Below, piece by piece: positions 33,985 to 43,206 of a DNA stretch of 64,000 bases (position 1 is its first letter; each line of letters opens with the position of its first letter). A program made the translations under genes and the position numbers. Under the pieces are notes generated by a model. That model made no database searches, was not told the DNA's origin, and worked only from the letters and a program-made list of their open reading frames with translations. This DNA comes from Mesorhizobium sp. L-2-11 (GTDB lineage Bacteria; Pseudomonadota; Alphaproteobacteria; Rhizobiales; Rhizobiaceae): the NCBI RefSeq assembly GCF_016756595.1, contig NZ_AP023257.1, forward strand, positions 1,623,501-1,687,500, given 5' to 3'.

Positions 33985-35202
33985 ATGATCCTCTCCGGCA
34001 AGCGCATCCTGCTCATCATCGGCGGTGGTATCGCCGCCTACAAGGCGCTCGACCTGATCCGCCGGCTGCGCGAGCGCGGCGCCGCCGTGCGTGTCGTCAT
34101 GACCGCTGCGGCGCAGGAGTTCGTAACCACGCTGTCGGTCGGGGCGCTGTCGGCCGACCACGTCTTCACCGATTTGTTCGACCGCTATGACGAACACGAT
34201 GTCGGCCACATCCGCCTGTCGCGCGAGGCCGACCTTGTCGTCGTGGCGCCGGCCACCGCCGACCTGATGGCGAAGCTCGCCAATGGCCACGCCAGCGACC
34301 TTGCCTCCACCGTGCTCGTTGCCACCGACAAGCCGGTGTTGATGGCGCCAGCCATGAACCCGAAAATGTGGTCGCATCCGGCGACCCGGCGCAATTTCGC
34401 GACGTTGCAGAAGGACGGCGTCGCATTCGTCGGCCCGGCAAAGGGTGAGATGGCCGAGAGCAACGAGGCGGGCGAAGGCCGCATGGCCGAGCCGCTGGAG
34501 ATCGTTGCTGCGATCGAGGCGCTGCTCGATATCGGGCCGAAGCCGCTGGCGGGCAGAAAGATCATCGTCACCTCCGGGCCGACGCATGAGCCGATCGACC
34601 CGGTGCGCTACATCGCCAACCGTTCGTCCGGCAAGCAGGGCCATGCCATCGCGGCGGCGCTGGCAAGGCTGGGCGCCGATGTGCGCCTCGTCTCCGGTCC
34701 GGTCGGCATTGCCGATCCGGCTGGTGTCACCACGCTGCATGTTGAAACCGCGAACGAGATGAAGGACGCTGTCGAACAGCTTCTGCCGGCAGATGCGGCC
34801 GTGTTTGTCGCTGCTGTTGCCGATTGGCGCAGCGAGACATCGGCCGGCGAGAAGATCAAGAAGATTGCAGGCGAGGGGCCGCCGGCGCTGCAGATGGTCG
34901 AAAACCCTGACATTCTTGCCGGTATCGGTCACCACCGGAAGCGGCCCAGCCTGGTCGTCGGCTTCGCCGCTGAAACGCAGGATCTCGTCCGCAACGCCGA
35001 AGCCAAGCTCAGGAAAAAGGGCGTCGATTTCATCGTCGCCAACGATGTGTCCCACGAAAGCGGGGTGATGGGCGGTGATCGCAACCGGGTGCGGATCGTC
35101 TCGAAGGCCGGTGTCGACGAATGGCCCGAGATGAGCAAGGACGAGGTGGCGACTCGGCTCGCCGCCTTGATCGCCGAACGGCTGAAGACGATCATCGTCT
35201 AG
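33985..35202 (+). CDS. coaBC: CoaBC, phosphopantothenoylcysteine decarboxylase / phosphopantothenate-cysteine ligase
   Basis: A 405-residue bifunctional coenzyme A enzyme. The N-terminal flavin-dependent decarboxylase (1-180) has LLIIGGGIAAYKALDLIRRL, HIRLSREADLVVVAPATADL with the catalytic His and the APAMNPKMW motif (PASANT/PXMNXXMW). The C-terminal CoaB ligase (190-405) has IIVTSGPTHEPIDPVRYIAN and RSSGKQGHAIAAALARLGAD. Start ATG 33985; a TTG at 33979 is less likely. Ends 2 bp before a palindromic repeat. Confidence 0.96.
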   Translation: MILSGKRILLIIGGGIAAYKALDLIRRLRERGAAVRVVMTAAAQEFVTTLSVGALSADHVFTDLFDRYDEHDVGHIRLSREADLVVVAPATADLMAKLANGHASDLASTVLVATDKPVLMAPAMNPKMWSHPATRRNFATLQKDGVAFVGPAKGEMAESNEAGEGRMAEPLEIVAAIEALLDIGPKPLAGRKIIVTSGPTHEPIDPVRYIANRSSGKQGHAIAAALARLGADVRLVSGPVGIADPAGVTTLHVETANEMKDAVEQLLPADAAVFVAAVADWRSETSAGEKIKKIAGEGPPALQMVENPDILAGIGHHRKRPSLVVGFAAETQDLVRNAEAKLRKKGVDFIVANDVSHESGVMGGDRNRVRIVSKAGVDEWPEMSKDEVATRLAALIAERLKTIIV

Positions 35203-35203
35203 T

Positions 35204-35428
35204 CAATCTCCCCCCTTGTGGGGGAGATGCCAAGTTTTGGCAGAGGGCCAGGCCAGAGGGGGCGCTGTCCCGCCGACGTTTCGAAAGATCGTGTTCCGCA
35301 GCGGCGCTCGAAATAACAGGATCCCAGGAATCGGCGCTGTCTCGTATGGGTAGGTTAAGCCCACGTTTGGCGATCCTTCACGCCCCCTCTGCCCTGCCGG
35401 GCATCTCCCCCACAAGGGGGGAGATTGG
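35204..35428. repeat. RIME-like palindromic repeat pair (second type)
   Basis: Outer arms CAATCTCCCCCCTTGTGGGG and its complement (near 35404-35428) enclose inner GAGGGGGCGCTGTC and CGCCCCCTCTGCC segments. It fills the gap between coaBC and the MFS gene, and its right arm is translated as the C-terminal tail of the MFS protein. Confidence 0.75.
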
Positions 35429-36859
35429 CAGCTCCGCCGGCCGTGGGGCTGCCGGCCCCGGGATCCTCAGCGCGGCAAGGCATCCCAGAACCCCGAGCGG
35501 CACGAAGGCGAGGAACAGCCAGGTGGCGACGTTGGCCGCCGCCTCGCGGTTCAGGCCTTCGGAAAAACCGCTGGCGTTGGCGACGATGCCGGTCAACGCG
35601 GCACCGACCGCATAGCCGATGCGCTGCATGGTCGGCACGGCGGCGGAGGCGATCGTCTGCTCGCCGTCGCTGGCCGATGCGACGATCACCCGTGTGACGA
35701 AGGGCCAAGCAATGCCGAAGCCGCCGCCCTGCAGCAAGGCGCAAAACAGGATCAGCGGAATCGAACCCGCCGGCACGGCATAGGCGAAACCGGTGATGCC
35801 CGTCGCAATCATCAGCGCGCCGCCGGTGATGATCAGTCTTTCCCGCTCCGCCGGCGCATTGGCGACGAGGATCGACAGGATCGACCAGGCAATCGATTCG
35901 GCGGCGATGATATAGCCGGTGGTCAGGATCGGAATGCCGTGCAGGCTGGTCAGAAGCAGCGGCCCGTAGACGGCGAAGGAACAGGTCGCCACCGAAAACG
36001 CGGCGACCATGGTCATGCCAGCACCAACCGGCGAGCGCAATGAGAACAGCCGCGACGGGAACAGCCGCGAGCCCGGCAGCAGCGCGTCGAGGCGAATGAA
36101 CAGCGCAAGTCCGATCAGGCCGAGGATGAGCAGCAGGGAGGAGCGCAGCACGGCAATGTCGACACCGGCCGTGGCGATCAGCACGACGCTGACGGCAAGG
36201 CAGCCGAGCGCGGCAAAGGGGAAGGGCGGCGCGGTTCCAGTGATCGCCTGCGGCCGGGTCGCCTCGGGCGCGTCGAGCACGATGAAGCTCGCCAATGCCA
36301 TGGCGGTGCCGCCGAGCGTGAAGATACCGAAAGCCCAGCGCCAGGAGGACAACTCGGTCATCAACGCACCGAGCACCGGCCCGCTGAACGCGGCGACGCC
36401 CCAGATCGCCGACATGACGCCGAAAAGCTGTGGCCAGATGGCGCGTGGAAACAGCCGCTCGACCGAGACGAAGGCCAGCGACACCAGCGCGCCGCCGCCA
36501 AGCCCTTCGATCAGACGCCCGGTCAGGAACAGCGGCATGGACGGCGCGGTGGCGCAGACCAGGGCGCCGGCGGCATAGAGCAGGGCGGCGACCATCATGT
36601 TGCTGCGTAGGGCGACATAGCTCACCAGCCGTCCGGCGCCGGCACCGGCGACGATGGCGCCGAGCTCGTAGATCGCCAGCGACCAGCCGACCAGCTGAAC
36701 GCCGGCGAGTTCGCCGACCATCGCCGGCATCACCGTCGCCACCATGGTTTCGTTGGTGGCGTGCAGCAGGATGCCGAGGCTGATGAAGCAGAAGCGCGCT
36801 AGATCGCCACTCGCCCACAGTGCCCGCCAGTCGACCCTGTTTGTGCTGGTTTCGATCAC
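35378..36859 (-). CDS. MFS transporter (14-TM drug efflux type)
   Basis: A 493-residue membrane protein with about fourteen hydrophobic helices; start MIETSTNRVDWRALWASGDL. MFS motifs: LVGWSLAIYELGAIVAGAGAG, GRLIEGLGGGALVSLAFV (motif A/C-like), IWGVAAFSGPVLGALMTE (antiporter motif GPxxGG variant). Likely a proton-driven exporter of unknown substrate. The last ~20 residues (SPLVGEMPGRAEGA) are encoded by the palindromic repeat, so the native C-terminus was probably shorter. Confidence 0.88.
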   Translation of the reverse strand: MIETSTNRVDWRALWASGDLARFCFISLGILLHATNETMVATVMPAMVGELAGVQLVGWSLAIYELGAIVAGAGAGRLVSYVALRSNMMVAALLYAAGALVCATAPSMPLFLTGRLIEGLGGGALVSLAFVSVERLFPRAIWPQLFGVMSAIWGVAAFSGPVLGALMTELSSWRWAFGIFTLGGTAMALASFIVLDAPEATRPQAITGTAPPFPFAALGCLAVSVVLIATAGVDIAVLRSSLLLILGLIGLALFIRLDALLPGSRLFPSRLFSLRSPVGAGMTMVAAFSVATCSFAVYGPLLLTSLHGIPILTTGYIIAAESIAWSILSILVANAPAERERLIITGGALMIATGITGFAYAVPAGSIPLILFCALLQGGGFGIAWPFVTRVIVASASDGEQTIASAAVPTMQRIGYAVGAALTGIVANASGFSEGLNREAAANVATWLFLAFVPLGVLGCLAALRIPGPAAPRPAELPISPLVGEMPGRAEGA

Positions 36860-37443
36860 CCCGCCCTCCCAAACTTCTTATACGCCGATTCAAAAAATGG
36901 TGGAGCGCTCTTCGTCTCCAACAGGCACGCGGCGCTTCGGGGACGGGTTGTAGAACCTCAACCGCAGTTGAGCTCAAGCGGTTTTTGCGGTGCTTCGATG
37001 CGATGAACGCGGGACCAGAGGGATCGCGCATCCCGGCGCCACTATCAATCCGTTGTGCTGCGCAACTGGAACTAGCTCCCGCGGATAGCGATGTTGGTTC
37101 CCCTCACTGAAACGATTTAGCGGCGCCTATGTGCTAGTTAATTGTTGCCAGCTTCTGCAACTTATTATATTAGTTACAGCGAATATTACCATGCTTCGGT
37201 CGTACTGGAGCACGACAATGAGCGCTACCTATTTGCGCAAGCAAAATATCGCGGCGGTTCTATGCGCCGCAGAGGGACCTTCACCCGAAAGAGTCTTGGG
37301 AGGCCCGGCGGCATAACCCGCTGCTGGCGGCCTCATAACTTCCACATCTCCCACAGCATAATCGATCGAGCCGGATCGAGGGCTCGCTCTGCGCCCTCAT
37401 GCTGCCGACCAGTGCCAGAGATGGCCTGCGCAGCACCCCTCTA
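36860..37443. other. Intergenic region, no gene recognised
   Basis: 584 bp upstream of the MFS gene up to IS630 copy 1. Short frames exist (for example 37142-37444) but show no family, and the stretch 37120-37210 is AT-richer than its surroundings, which may mark a promoter or foreign DNA. No further repeat is clear. Confidence 0.4.
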
Positions 37444-37456
37444 GAGCGGGATGAGA

Positions 37457-38098
37457 TTACCTGCGGTCATAGCCTGAGTTTGCGAAGTAATTTGAGCACT
37501 CGAGCGGTGTGACGCGGTTGAGAATCTGGCCGATGGCGTTGCAGACCGTTTCAACGGTGCGCTTTGCGGCCTTTCGCAGCCAGTGCTTGAGCTTGGCGAA
37601 GAGCTGTTCGATCGGATTGAGGTCAGGCGAGTATTTCGGCAGGAAGAAGAGCCTCGCGCCGGCCTTTCGGATGGCGCGACGCACGGCCTTGCCTTTGTGG
37701 CTGCCGAGATTGTCCATCACAACGATGTCGCCCGGCTGGAGAGTGGGCACGAGAACCTTCTCGACATAGAGGAGGAACCTCTCGCCGTTGATCGGCCCGT
37801 CGATGAGCCAGGGCGCTTCGACGCGATCATGACGCAGCGCAGCCAGAAAGGTCATTGTCTTCCAGTGGCCATTGGGAACTTTGGCCTTGATCCGCTGTCC
37901 GACCGGTGCCCAACCCCTGAGCGGGGCCATGTTGGTCTTGGTCCAGGTCTCGTCGATGAACACCAGGCGGGCGGGGTCGATCCGGTCCTGATACAGAACC
38001 CATTGCCTCCGTCGGCGCGCAACATCGGGACGATCTTGCTCGGCGGCGATCAGCGTCTTTTTTTGTGAGACAGCTTCTCGGCGTGCACGAACTCCCAC
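37457..38098 (-). CDS. IS630 transposase, catalytic part (orfB)
   Basis: A 213-residue frame with the DDE catalytic core: [20 protein letters not shown] (first Asp), [20 protein letters not shown] (second Asp), [20 protein letters not shown] (Glu). It is read by a -1 frameshift from orfA on the A7 run (T7 on the plus strand at 38058-38064), giving a fusion of about 330 residues; independent start at 38098 is doubtful. Confidence 0.93.
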   Translation of the reverse strand: MGVRARREAVSQKKTLIAAEQDRPDVARRRRQWVLYQDRIDPARLVFIDETWTKTNMAPLRGWAPVGQRIKAKVPNGHWKTMTFLAALRHDRVEAPWLIDGPINGERFLLYVEKVLVPTLQPGDIVVMDNLGSHKGKAVRRAIRKAGARLFFLPKYSPDLNPIEQLFAKLKHWLRKAAKRTVETVCNAIGQILNRVTPLECSNYFANSGYDRR

Positions 38099-38427
38099 AC
38101 CGAGCGGTAGTCAACCTTCAGGCCACGCTCGCCAAGTTCGGCCACAAGCCCGCGCAAGGTGAAGTCCTTCTCCCGGCAGCGCTCGACAAGCCAGTCGCGC
38201 CACGCTCCCGATATCTTCTTCGGCTTGTAGCCGCCCACTTGGCGGGGCGCCACGCTCCCCGTCTGTTCCACCCGCTTCAGCCACTCGATCGCCGCGCTGT
38301 AGCTGACGCCAAATCGAGCAGCCGCCGCGCGCCGCGAAAGCCCTTCAACCTTGACCGCCGCAACAACCCGTTCGCGCAGGTCCATTGAATATCCAACCAT
38401 CAATGCTGGCCTCCTGCCCAGCAGCAA
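38050..38427 (-). CDS. IS630 transposase, DNA-binding part (orfA)
   Basis: A 125-residue frame with two helix-turn-helix regions: [40 protein letters not shown] and a second winged domain [20 protein letters not shown]. It ends shortly after the slippery A7 run. The start may be ATG 38394 ([12 protein letters not shown]) or the following Met. Confidence 0.9.
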   Translation of the reverse strand: MLLGRRPALMVGYSMDLRERVVAAVKVEGLSRRAAAARFGVSYSAAIEWLKRVEQTGSVAPRQVGGYKPKKISGAWRDWLVERCREKDFTLRGLVAELGERGLKVDYRSVWEFVHAEKLSHKKRR

Positions 38428-38514
38428 GGTTGAATCAGATCATCGCTGATTTGGGAATCCCACGACTCCCATAAATCTCATCCCGCTCTAGCTCTGGCAA
38501 ATTCGGAGGAAAAC

Positions 38515-38844
38515 ATGATTGTTGGACATAGTGTTTTAAAGCTGGCCGCGGCTGCGGCTTTCATGGGTGGGACACTGTTGCTTGGAACAGGCGGAGCGCT
38601 GGCGCAGAACAACTGTCCTGGCGTGTCGGCGCAGCAGTGCACAGACTTCTGCGGCGCCGCTGGTGTGGCTACTTGCGAGAAGACGGGGTCGGTTCCGGAC
38701 TGCCAATGCAATGAGGACACGAAGGATGTGAATGGCAATGCGTTCGGCACGGCAACGCAGGACACTGCTGAAGGCAAGGGCAATATCGGCAACAAGACCG
38801 AGACGGGTTGCGAGGGTAATCAAGGTCAATGCAAGCAGCAGTAA
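38515..38844 (+). CDS. Small secreted Cys-rich protein
   Basis: A 109-residue protein with a signal peptide (hydrophobic AAAAAFMGGTLLLGTGGALA, cleavage after ALA). The mature ~78 residues have eight Cys: NCPGVSAQQCTDFCGA, TCEKTGSVPDCQCNED and TGCEGNQGQC, an even number suited to disulfides. GGAGG lies upstream of the ATG. The next genes encode a MacAB-type exporter. A secreted peptide, perhaps toxin-like, is possible but no family is recognised. Confidence 0.75.
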   Translation: MIVGHSVLKLAAAAAFMGGTLLLGTGGALAQNNCPGVSAQQCTDFCGAAGVATCEKTGSVPDCQCNEDTKDVNGNAFGTATQDTAEGKGNIGNKTETGCEGNQGQCKQQ

Positions 38845-38887
38845 TATCCGAAAATTCGAGTTTTCGTTTATGTGGTTGGCTGTTCAT

Positions 38888-38915
38888 GAATTTATTCTAT
38901 AGGTGGAATAAATTC
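38888..38915. promoter_or_regulatory. AT-rich inverted repeat ahead of macA
   Basis: GAATTTATTC and GAATAAATTC are perfect 10-bp arms around an 8-base centre, 43 bp after the stop of the Cys-rich protein and 72 bp before the macA start. It may be an operator; it lacks a T-tract for termination. Confidence 0.45.
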
Positions 38916-38986
38916 CTCTACTGCCAAAGCACAGATTAGAGCTGGGAGGGGTCTACTTCTCCTTCCGGCTCGGAGGTGGTCAGAAC

Positions 38987-40442
38987 ATGATGCGCAGCGT
39001 TCTGTTCGTTACGGTAATCCTCGGCGCCGCGGTGACGCCAGGGAGTTCGATGGGACCGTCGCCATCGGCGACTTCCGGCCAGGTATTGTCGGCCTTCAAT
39101 AACCTCTCAGCTCTCCTCAAGCCGTCCTCGATCCGGCCCGATACCCCCGCCTATCGCTCGCAAGCCGTGGAGCGCGGCGATATCATCACAACAGTTCAGG
39201 CGGCTGGCACGCTGAACGCATTGGTTATGGTGGAAGTCGGTTCTCAGCTCTCGGGTCGGGTGAAGCAACTCTATGTCGACTTCAACTCCAAGGTTACCAA
39301 GGGCCAGGTCATCGCCCGGGTTGAGCCGGAGATTTATGAGGCGAGAGTAGCGCAAACCCTTGCCGAACGGGAGATGGCCCAAACGCAGGTTTCCGTACAG
39401 CGGGCCCAGATCGAGCGGGCCAGGGCAGAGTTAGAGACCGCCGAGGCGAGATATGATTCTGCCGCAGCACAGACTGCACGCGCCGAAATCGCGCTCGATG
39501 GTGCGGCGCAGGAGGTGAACCGCAAACGCTCGCTGGCTAAGCAAAAGATCATCGCGGTAGGTGAGTGGGAGCGGGACAACACTGCGCATAATTCTGCCAA
39601 GGCGCAGGCGACTGCGGCCCAGGCGGAGGAACTGTCGCAATCGGCAGCCGTTCGAGCCGCCAAAGCGACACTCAACATGGCCGAAGCGGAGCTCGCCAAC
39701 ACGCTTGCCCAGGTGAAGCAGAAGGAAGCGGTGCTTCAGCAGGCTCAAATCGATCTTGACCGCACCTATGTACGCGCGCCGGTCACCGGCACAGTGGTCA
39801 ATCGCGCCGTCAGTGGCGGTCAGACCCTGGCGGCTAGCCTGCAGACACCGATCCTGTTCACCATAGCTCAGGATCTGACTGAGATGCAGGTGGAGGCCTC
39901 GGTGGTCGAAGCCGATATTAGCCGTTTTGCGCTTGGCCAGCCGGTTACCTTCACCGCCGATGCCTATCCCGACCGAATTTTCACCGGCACGGTGAAGCAG
40001 ATACGCAAGGCACCGCATGGTCGTTCAAAATGTCGTCACATACATAGTGGTGGTCGGTACGAAAAATTCCGATGAGCTGCTGTTGCCCGGCATGACCGCC
40101 AATCTGAGCGTGGTGGTGGCAAGGCGACAGGGCGTCTTGAAAGTGCCTAATGCGGCCCTGCGTTTCCGGCCGCCGAGTGATATCCGGGAGGAGGCGCGTT
40201 CAACCGCGCCGGCCATTGCCGAAACGGGCGTAGAGCCAGGGAGCCCGGGCGAGGTCTTTGTAGTTGGGCCAGACCACGAGCCGAAGCGGGTTTCGCTCCG
40301 GCTTGGAATCACCGACGGTCGTGCAACGGAGGTACTGGCAGGCGACCTGACCGAGGGGCAGCAGGTCATTACAGGGCTTGCCACTGCTCCGCGTCGGGAC
40401 GATGACACGTCTTCCGTCCTGGTCAAGTTCCGGTTGCGGTGA
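38987..40442 (+). pseudogene. MacA-like periplasmic adaptor (HlyD family), frameshifted
   Basis: Membrane-fusion adaptor for a MacB-type ABC exporter. N-terminal signal/anchor, lipoyl-like domain (GSQLSGRVKQLYVDFNSKVT, KGQVIARVEP), a long alpha-hairpin (about residues 115-245) and QIDLDRTYVRAPVTGTVVNR. The first frame stops at 40075 after FTGTVKQIRKAP. The second frame (VVQNVVTYIVVVGTKNSDEL, LLPGMTANLSVVVAR) ends at 40442. Deleting one base at about 40018 restores a protein of ~484 residues. The exporter may be inactive, or this is a sequencing error. Confidence 0.88.
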
Positions 40443-40449
40443 GGCATCC

Positions 40450-41193
40450 ATGGCCCTGATCGAAGTCGACCGGCTGCGCCATTGCTACCGCGTTGGCGGA
40501 GGGCCGGTGTGGGCGCTCGAAGGGGTGAGCATGACGATTCAACGAGGCGAATTCGTCGCGGTGATCGGACCTTCTGGGTCAGGCAAGTCTACCTTCATGA
40601 ACATTCTGGGCTGCCTCGACAGGCCCAGCGAAGGCCGCTATCGGCTGAACGGGGTTTACGTCGGCGGACTCCATCACGATGAGCTCGCTGCGATCCGCAA
40701 TCGCAACATCGGTTTCGTGTTTCAGTCGTTCAATCTGCTGCCGCGGGCCAGCGCACTAGAAAATGTGGAACTGCCGCTTGTCTATCGCCGCATGTGGGCT
40801 GGAGAGCGGCGGCGCGCAGCCCTGGCGATGCTGGCCAGGGTAGGGCTCGCCGATCGGGCCAGACATACTCCTGCCGAACTCTCGGGCGGACAACAGCAGC
40901 GCGTTGCCATTGCCCGTGCTCTGGTGACGGAGCCTTTGCTTCTGCTCGCCGATGAACCCACTGGTGCGCTCGACAGCCAGACCGGGCTGGAGATCATGGC
41001 AATTCTCCGCCGCCTCAATGGAGAGGGCCTGACTATTGTGCTGGTCACCCACGAGGCGGAGATAGCTGCCCATGCCGATCGCATTGTCGCCTTTCGAGAC
41101 GGTCGCGTCGTGTCCGACACCCCTGTCGTGCAACAGACCCGATCTCTGGGTAACGCTCGCCATCTATCGCTGGCTTACAACAATGTCCGGTAG
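40450..41193 (+). CDS. MacB-like ABC exporter, ATP-binding protein
   Basis: A 247-residue ATPase of the MacB/LolD (MJ0796) group: Walker A VIGPSGSGKSTFMNILGCLD, Q-loop FVFQSFNLLPRASALENVEL, signature LSGGQQQRVAIARAL, Walker B LLLADEPTGALDSQ, and H-loop VLVTHEAEIAAHAD. In enterobacterial MacB this domain is fused to the permease; here they are separate genes overlapping by 11 bases. Start 40450 just after the adaptor. Confidence 0.94.
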   Translation: MALIEVDRLRHCYRVGGGPVWALEGVSMTIQRGEFVAVIGPSGSGKSTFMNILGCLDRPSEGRYRLNGVYVGGLHHDELAAIRNRNIGFVFQSFNLLPRASALENVELPLVYRRMWAGERRRAALAMLARVGLADRARHTPAELSGGQQQRVAIARALVTEPLLLLADEPTGALDSQTGLEIMAILRRLNGEGLTIVLVTHEAEIAAHADRIVAFRDGRVVSDTPVVQQTRSLGNARHLSLAYNNVR

Positions 41194-42409
41194 CACAAGA
41201 ACGGCCTTGCGATCATTACGCTCCCATCATCTGCGCAGCGCGCTCACCATGTTGGGCATCATCATCGGCGTGGCCGCTGTCGTGGTGATGATCGCGATCG
41301 GGGTTGGTGCGCGCGAACGCATCGCAACCCAGATCCGCAGCCTTGGCGCCAACCTCATCAGCATCAGTCCGGGCAGTGCGAAGATGGGCAGTGTCCGGCT
41401 TGGGGCCGGTGGCGCGCCACGGCTGAGCGAAGAGGACGCGGCGGCGATCGGAATGGAAATCTCTGGCGTCGTGGTGGCGGCGCCACTCCTCCACGCCCGC
41501 GAGCAGTTCACGATCGGTTCCAGCAATTGGCAAGGCGTGGTGCGCGGCGTGACGCCGGAATATTTCTCGGCGCGCGAATGGCGCGTTATCGCCGGGCAGG
41601 AGATTACCCCGGAGGACAACAAGCGCGTCGCCAATGTGGTGCTCCTCGGAACGACGATGCGGGAGAAATTGTTCGGAAAAGCCGATCCGGTAGGCGCCGC
41701 GATTCGCATCCGCGACGTGCCGTTCACGGTGATTGGACTGCTGGAGCGGAAGGGTCAGAGCGTATGGGGCGATGATCAGGACGATGTGGCACTTGTGCCG
41801 CTAAAGACGGTGCGACGTCAGTTCATAGGCACGAGCCGCGCCAATCCGACCTTCGTACACAGCATCACCGTCAAGTTCGCCGATTGGGTCTCGGCCGAGG
41901 ACACGATGGCAGCTATCCGCGACCTGTTGTGGCAGCGCCATCGGTTGCGGACGGGTCAGGAAGACAGCTTTATGGTGAGCAACCTCGCCGAATCTGCGAA
42001 TGTCGAGGGTTCGACCACGCGCGTGGTGTCGCTGCTGCTTTCGGCGGTGGCCTCAATTTCGCTGGTGGTGGGCGGGATCGGCATCATGAACATCATGCTG
42101 GTGACGGTGACGGAGCGGGTCCGCGAGATCGGACTGCGGCTTGCGGTCGGCGCGCGACGGCGAGATATCCTTGGCCAGTTTCTCGTTGAGGCAGTAACGC
42201 TTGCCTTGCTCGGGGGTATTCTAGGTGCCGCTATTGGCATTGCTGCGGCAATCGCCGTTGGCTCTATCGCCCAATGGCCGGTGATCATCGACCTCAGCGC
42301 CGTCCTGCTGGCTGTCGGCTTTGCCGCGGCGGTAGGCGTCTTCTTCGGCTACTATCCCGCCCGCAAGGCCGCAAGGCTACAGCCAATCGAAGCGCTGCGC
42401 ACAGAATGA
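41183..42409 (+). CDS. MacB-like ABC exporter, permease (FtsX-type)
   Basis: A 408-residue permease: the first helix at TMLGIIIGVAAVVVMIAIG, a large periplasmic MacB_PCD domain (about 45-270), and three C-terminal helices (VVSLLLSAVASISLVVGGIG, LLGGILGAAIGIAAAIAVG, and VLLAVGFAAAVGVFFGYYPA). RVREIGLRLAVGARRRDI is the FtsX coupling region. Start 41183 lies inside the end of the ATPase gene. MacB exporters use TolC and move peptides or drugs from the periplasm. Confidence 0.94.
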   Translation: MSGSTRTALRSLRSHHLRSALTMLGIIIGVAAVVVMIAIGVGARERIATQIRSLGANLISISPGSAKMGSVRLGAGGAPRLSEEDAAAIGMEISGVVVAAPLLHAREQFTIGSSNWQGVVRGVTPEYFSAREWRVIAGQEITPEDNKRVANVVLLGTTMREKLFGKADPVGAAIRIRDVPFTVIGLLERKGQSVWGDDQDDVALVPLKTVRRQFIGTSRANPTFVHSITVKFADWVSAEDTMAAIRDLLWQRHRLRTGQEDSFMVSNLAESANVEGSTTRVVSLLLSAVASISLVVGGIGIMNIMLVTVTERVREIGLRLAVGARRRDILGQFLVEAVTLALLGGILGAAIGIAAAIAVGSIAQWPVIIDLSAVLLAVGFAAAVGVFFGYYPARKAARLQPIEALRTE

Positions 42410-42567
42410 TCAGCACGGATAGTTGAATCCTCTGCGTCCCCACAAAATCGAGCGAGTTTGGCGGCACTGCGCGTTAACCGGTCAATTTCGAACCGCAAAG
42501 GTCCCCACAAAAATCATGCGGCGCGGAACAGTCCTTCCGCGCCGCATGCAGAGTTACGCTATGGCGC

Positions 42568-43041
42568 TTATTTGAAAGAGTGGATCAGCTCCAATGAGGT
42601 GACGGCGACGGCCAGGTTGACGCCGGTCTGCGCCTGTACGTTGAGAGGCTGCAGCGAGAAGGCGCTGTTCAAGCCGCCGACCAGAAGGTTGGCGCCGCCG
42701 CCGGTTACCAGGCTGGCCTCGGCGTTGACGCCATAGTAGCTGCCGGCAAGATCGCCGGCACCACGGTCGCGGGTGGCCGCCAGAACCGCCCATATCAATT
42801 CGCCCTGGTGAGTCCTGCCGACGTCGACGCCGAGCTTGGAAATGACCCCGGTATAGGCTTCGGGGGGGCCGCCATGATGAGGGCGAAAGGTGCAGGCCAC
42901 GCCTTTGTTGGATGTGACGATATAGCCGGTGCCGCCGTCGATGGTGCAGTCGAGCACACCGAGCTGCAGCCTGCCCGCGCTGGCAGGGGTGGCGAGAACC
43001 GTAGCGGCGAGGGCGGCGGCACAGGCGAGTTTCTTTATCAT
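42568..43041 (-). CDS. DUF992 secreted protein
   Basis: A 157-residue protein with a signal peptide (MIKKLACAAALAATVLATPASA). The mature part has RLQLGVLDCTIDGGTGYIVTS, GVACTFRPHHGG, and VGRTHQGELIWAVLAAT, the DUF992 pattern with two conserved Cys. Periplasmic, unknown function, common in Rhizobiales. Confidence 0.88.
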   Translation of the reverse strand: MIKKLACAAALAATVLATPASAGRLQLGVLDCTIDGGTGYIVTSNKGVACTFRPHHGGPPEAYTGVISKLGVDVGRTHQGELIWAVLAATRDRGAGDLAGSYYGVNAEASLVTGGGANLLVGGLNSAFSLQPLNVQAQTGVNLAVAVTSLELIHSFK

Positions 43042-43206
43042 GGGAGGGGTCCTTTTCGCGAACAGCCTTGAACAACGGCTAAGTGTCCCGAGCGTTCCGC
43101 CGAGAACTTGGCGCGATCAAGGCGGGCGTCAATGCACAGTCGTTGAAGGTTTCGAAGGCATGCCAAACGGCAGGCCCGCCATATCAGGCCGAAAAGCCGC
43201 CGCCGG

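Larger units (their letters stand above)
37444..38488 (-). mobile_element. IS630-family insertion sequence, copy 1
   Basis: A 1,045-bp element with terminal inverted repeats GAGCGGGATGAGATT, flanked by TA on both sides (37442-37443 and 38489-38490), the IS630 target. It encodes a transposase in two overlapping frames. Both encoded proteins are identical in sequence to those of copy 2 at 55847-56891, which is in opposite orientation. It inserted 26 bp upstream of the Cys-rich secreted protein gene. Confidence 0.95.

Noticed and set aside
37131..37444. Possible genes upstream of IS630 copy 1 (61 and 100 residues)
   Set aside because: No ribosome-binding site, no family similarity, and overlapping frames of equal weakness.
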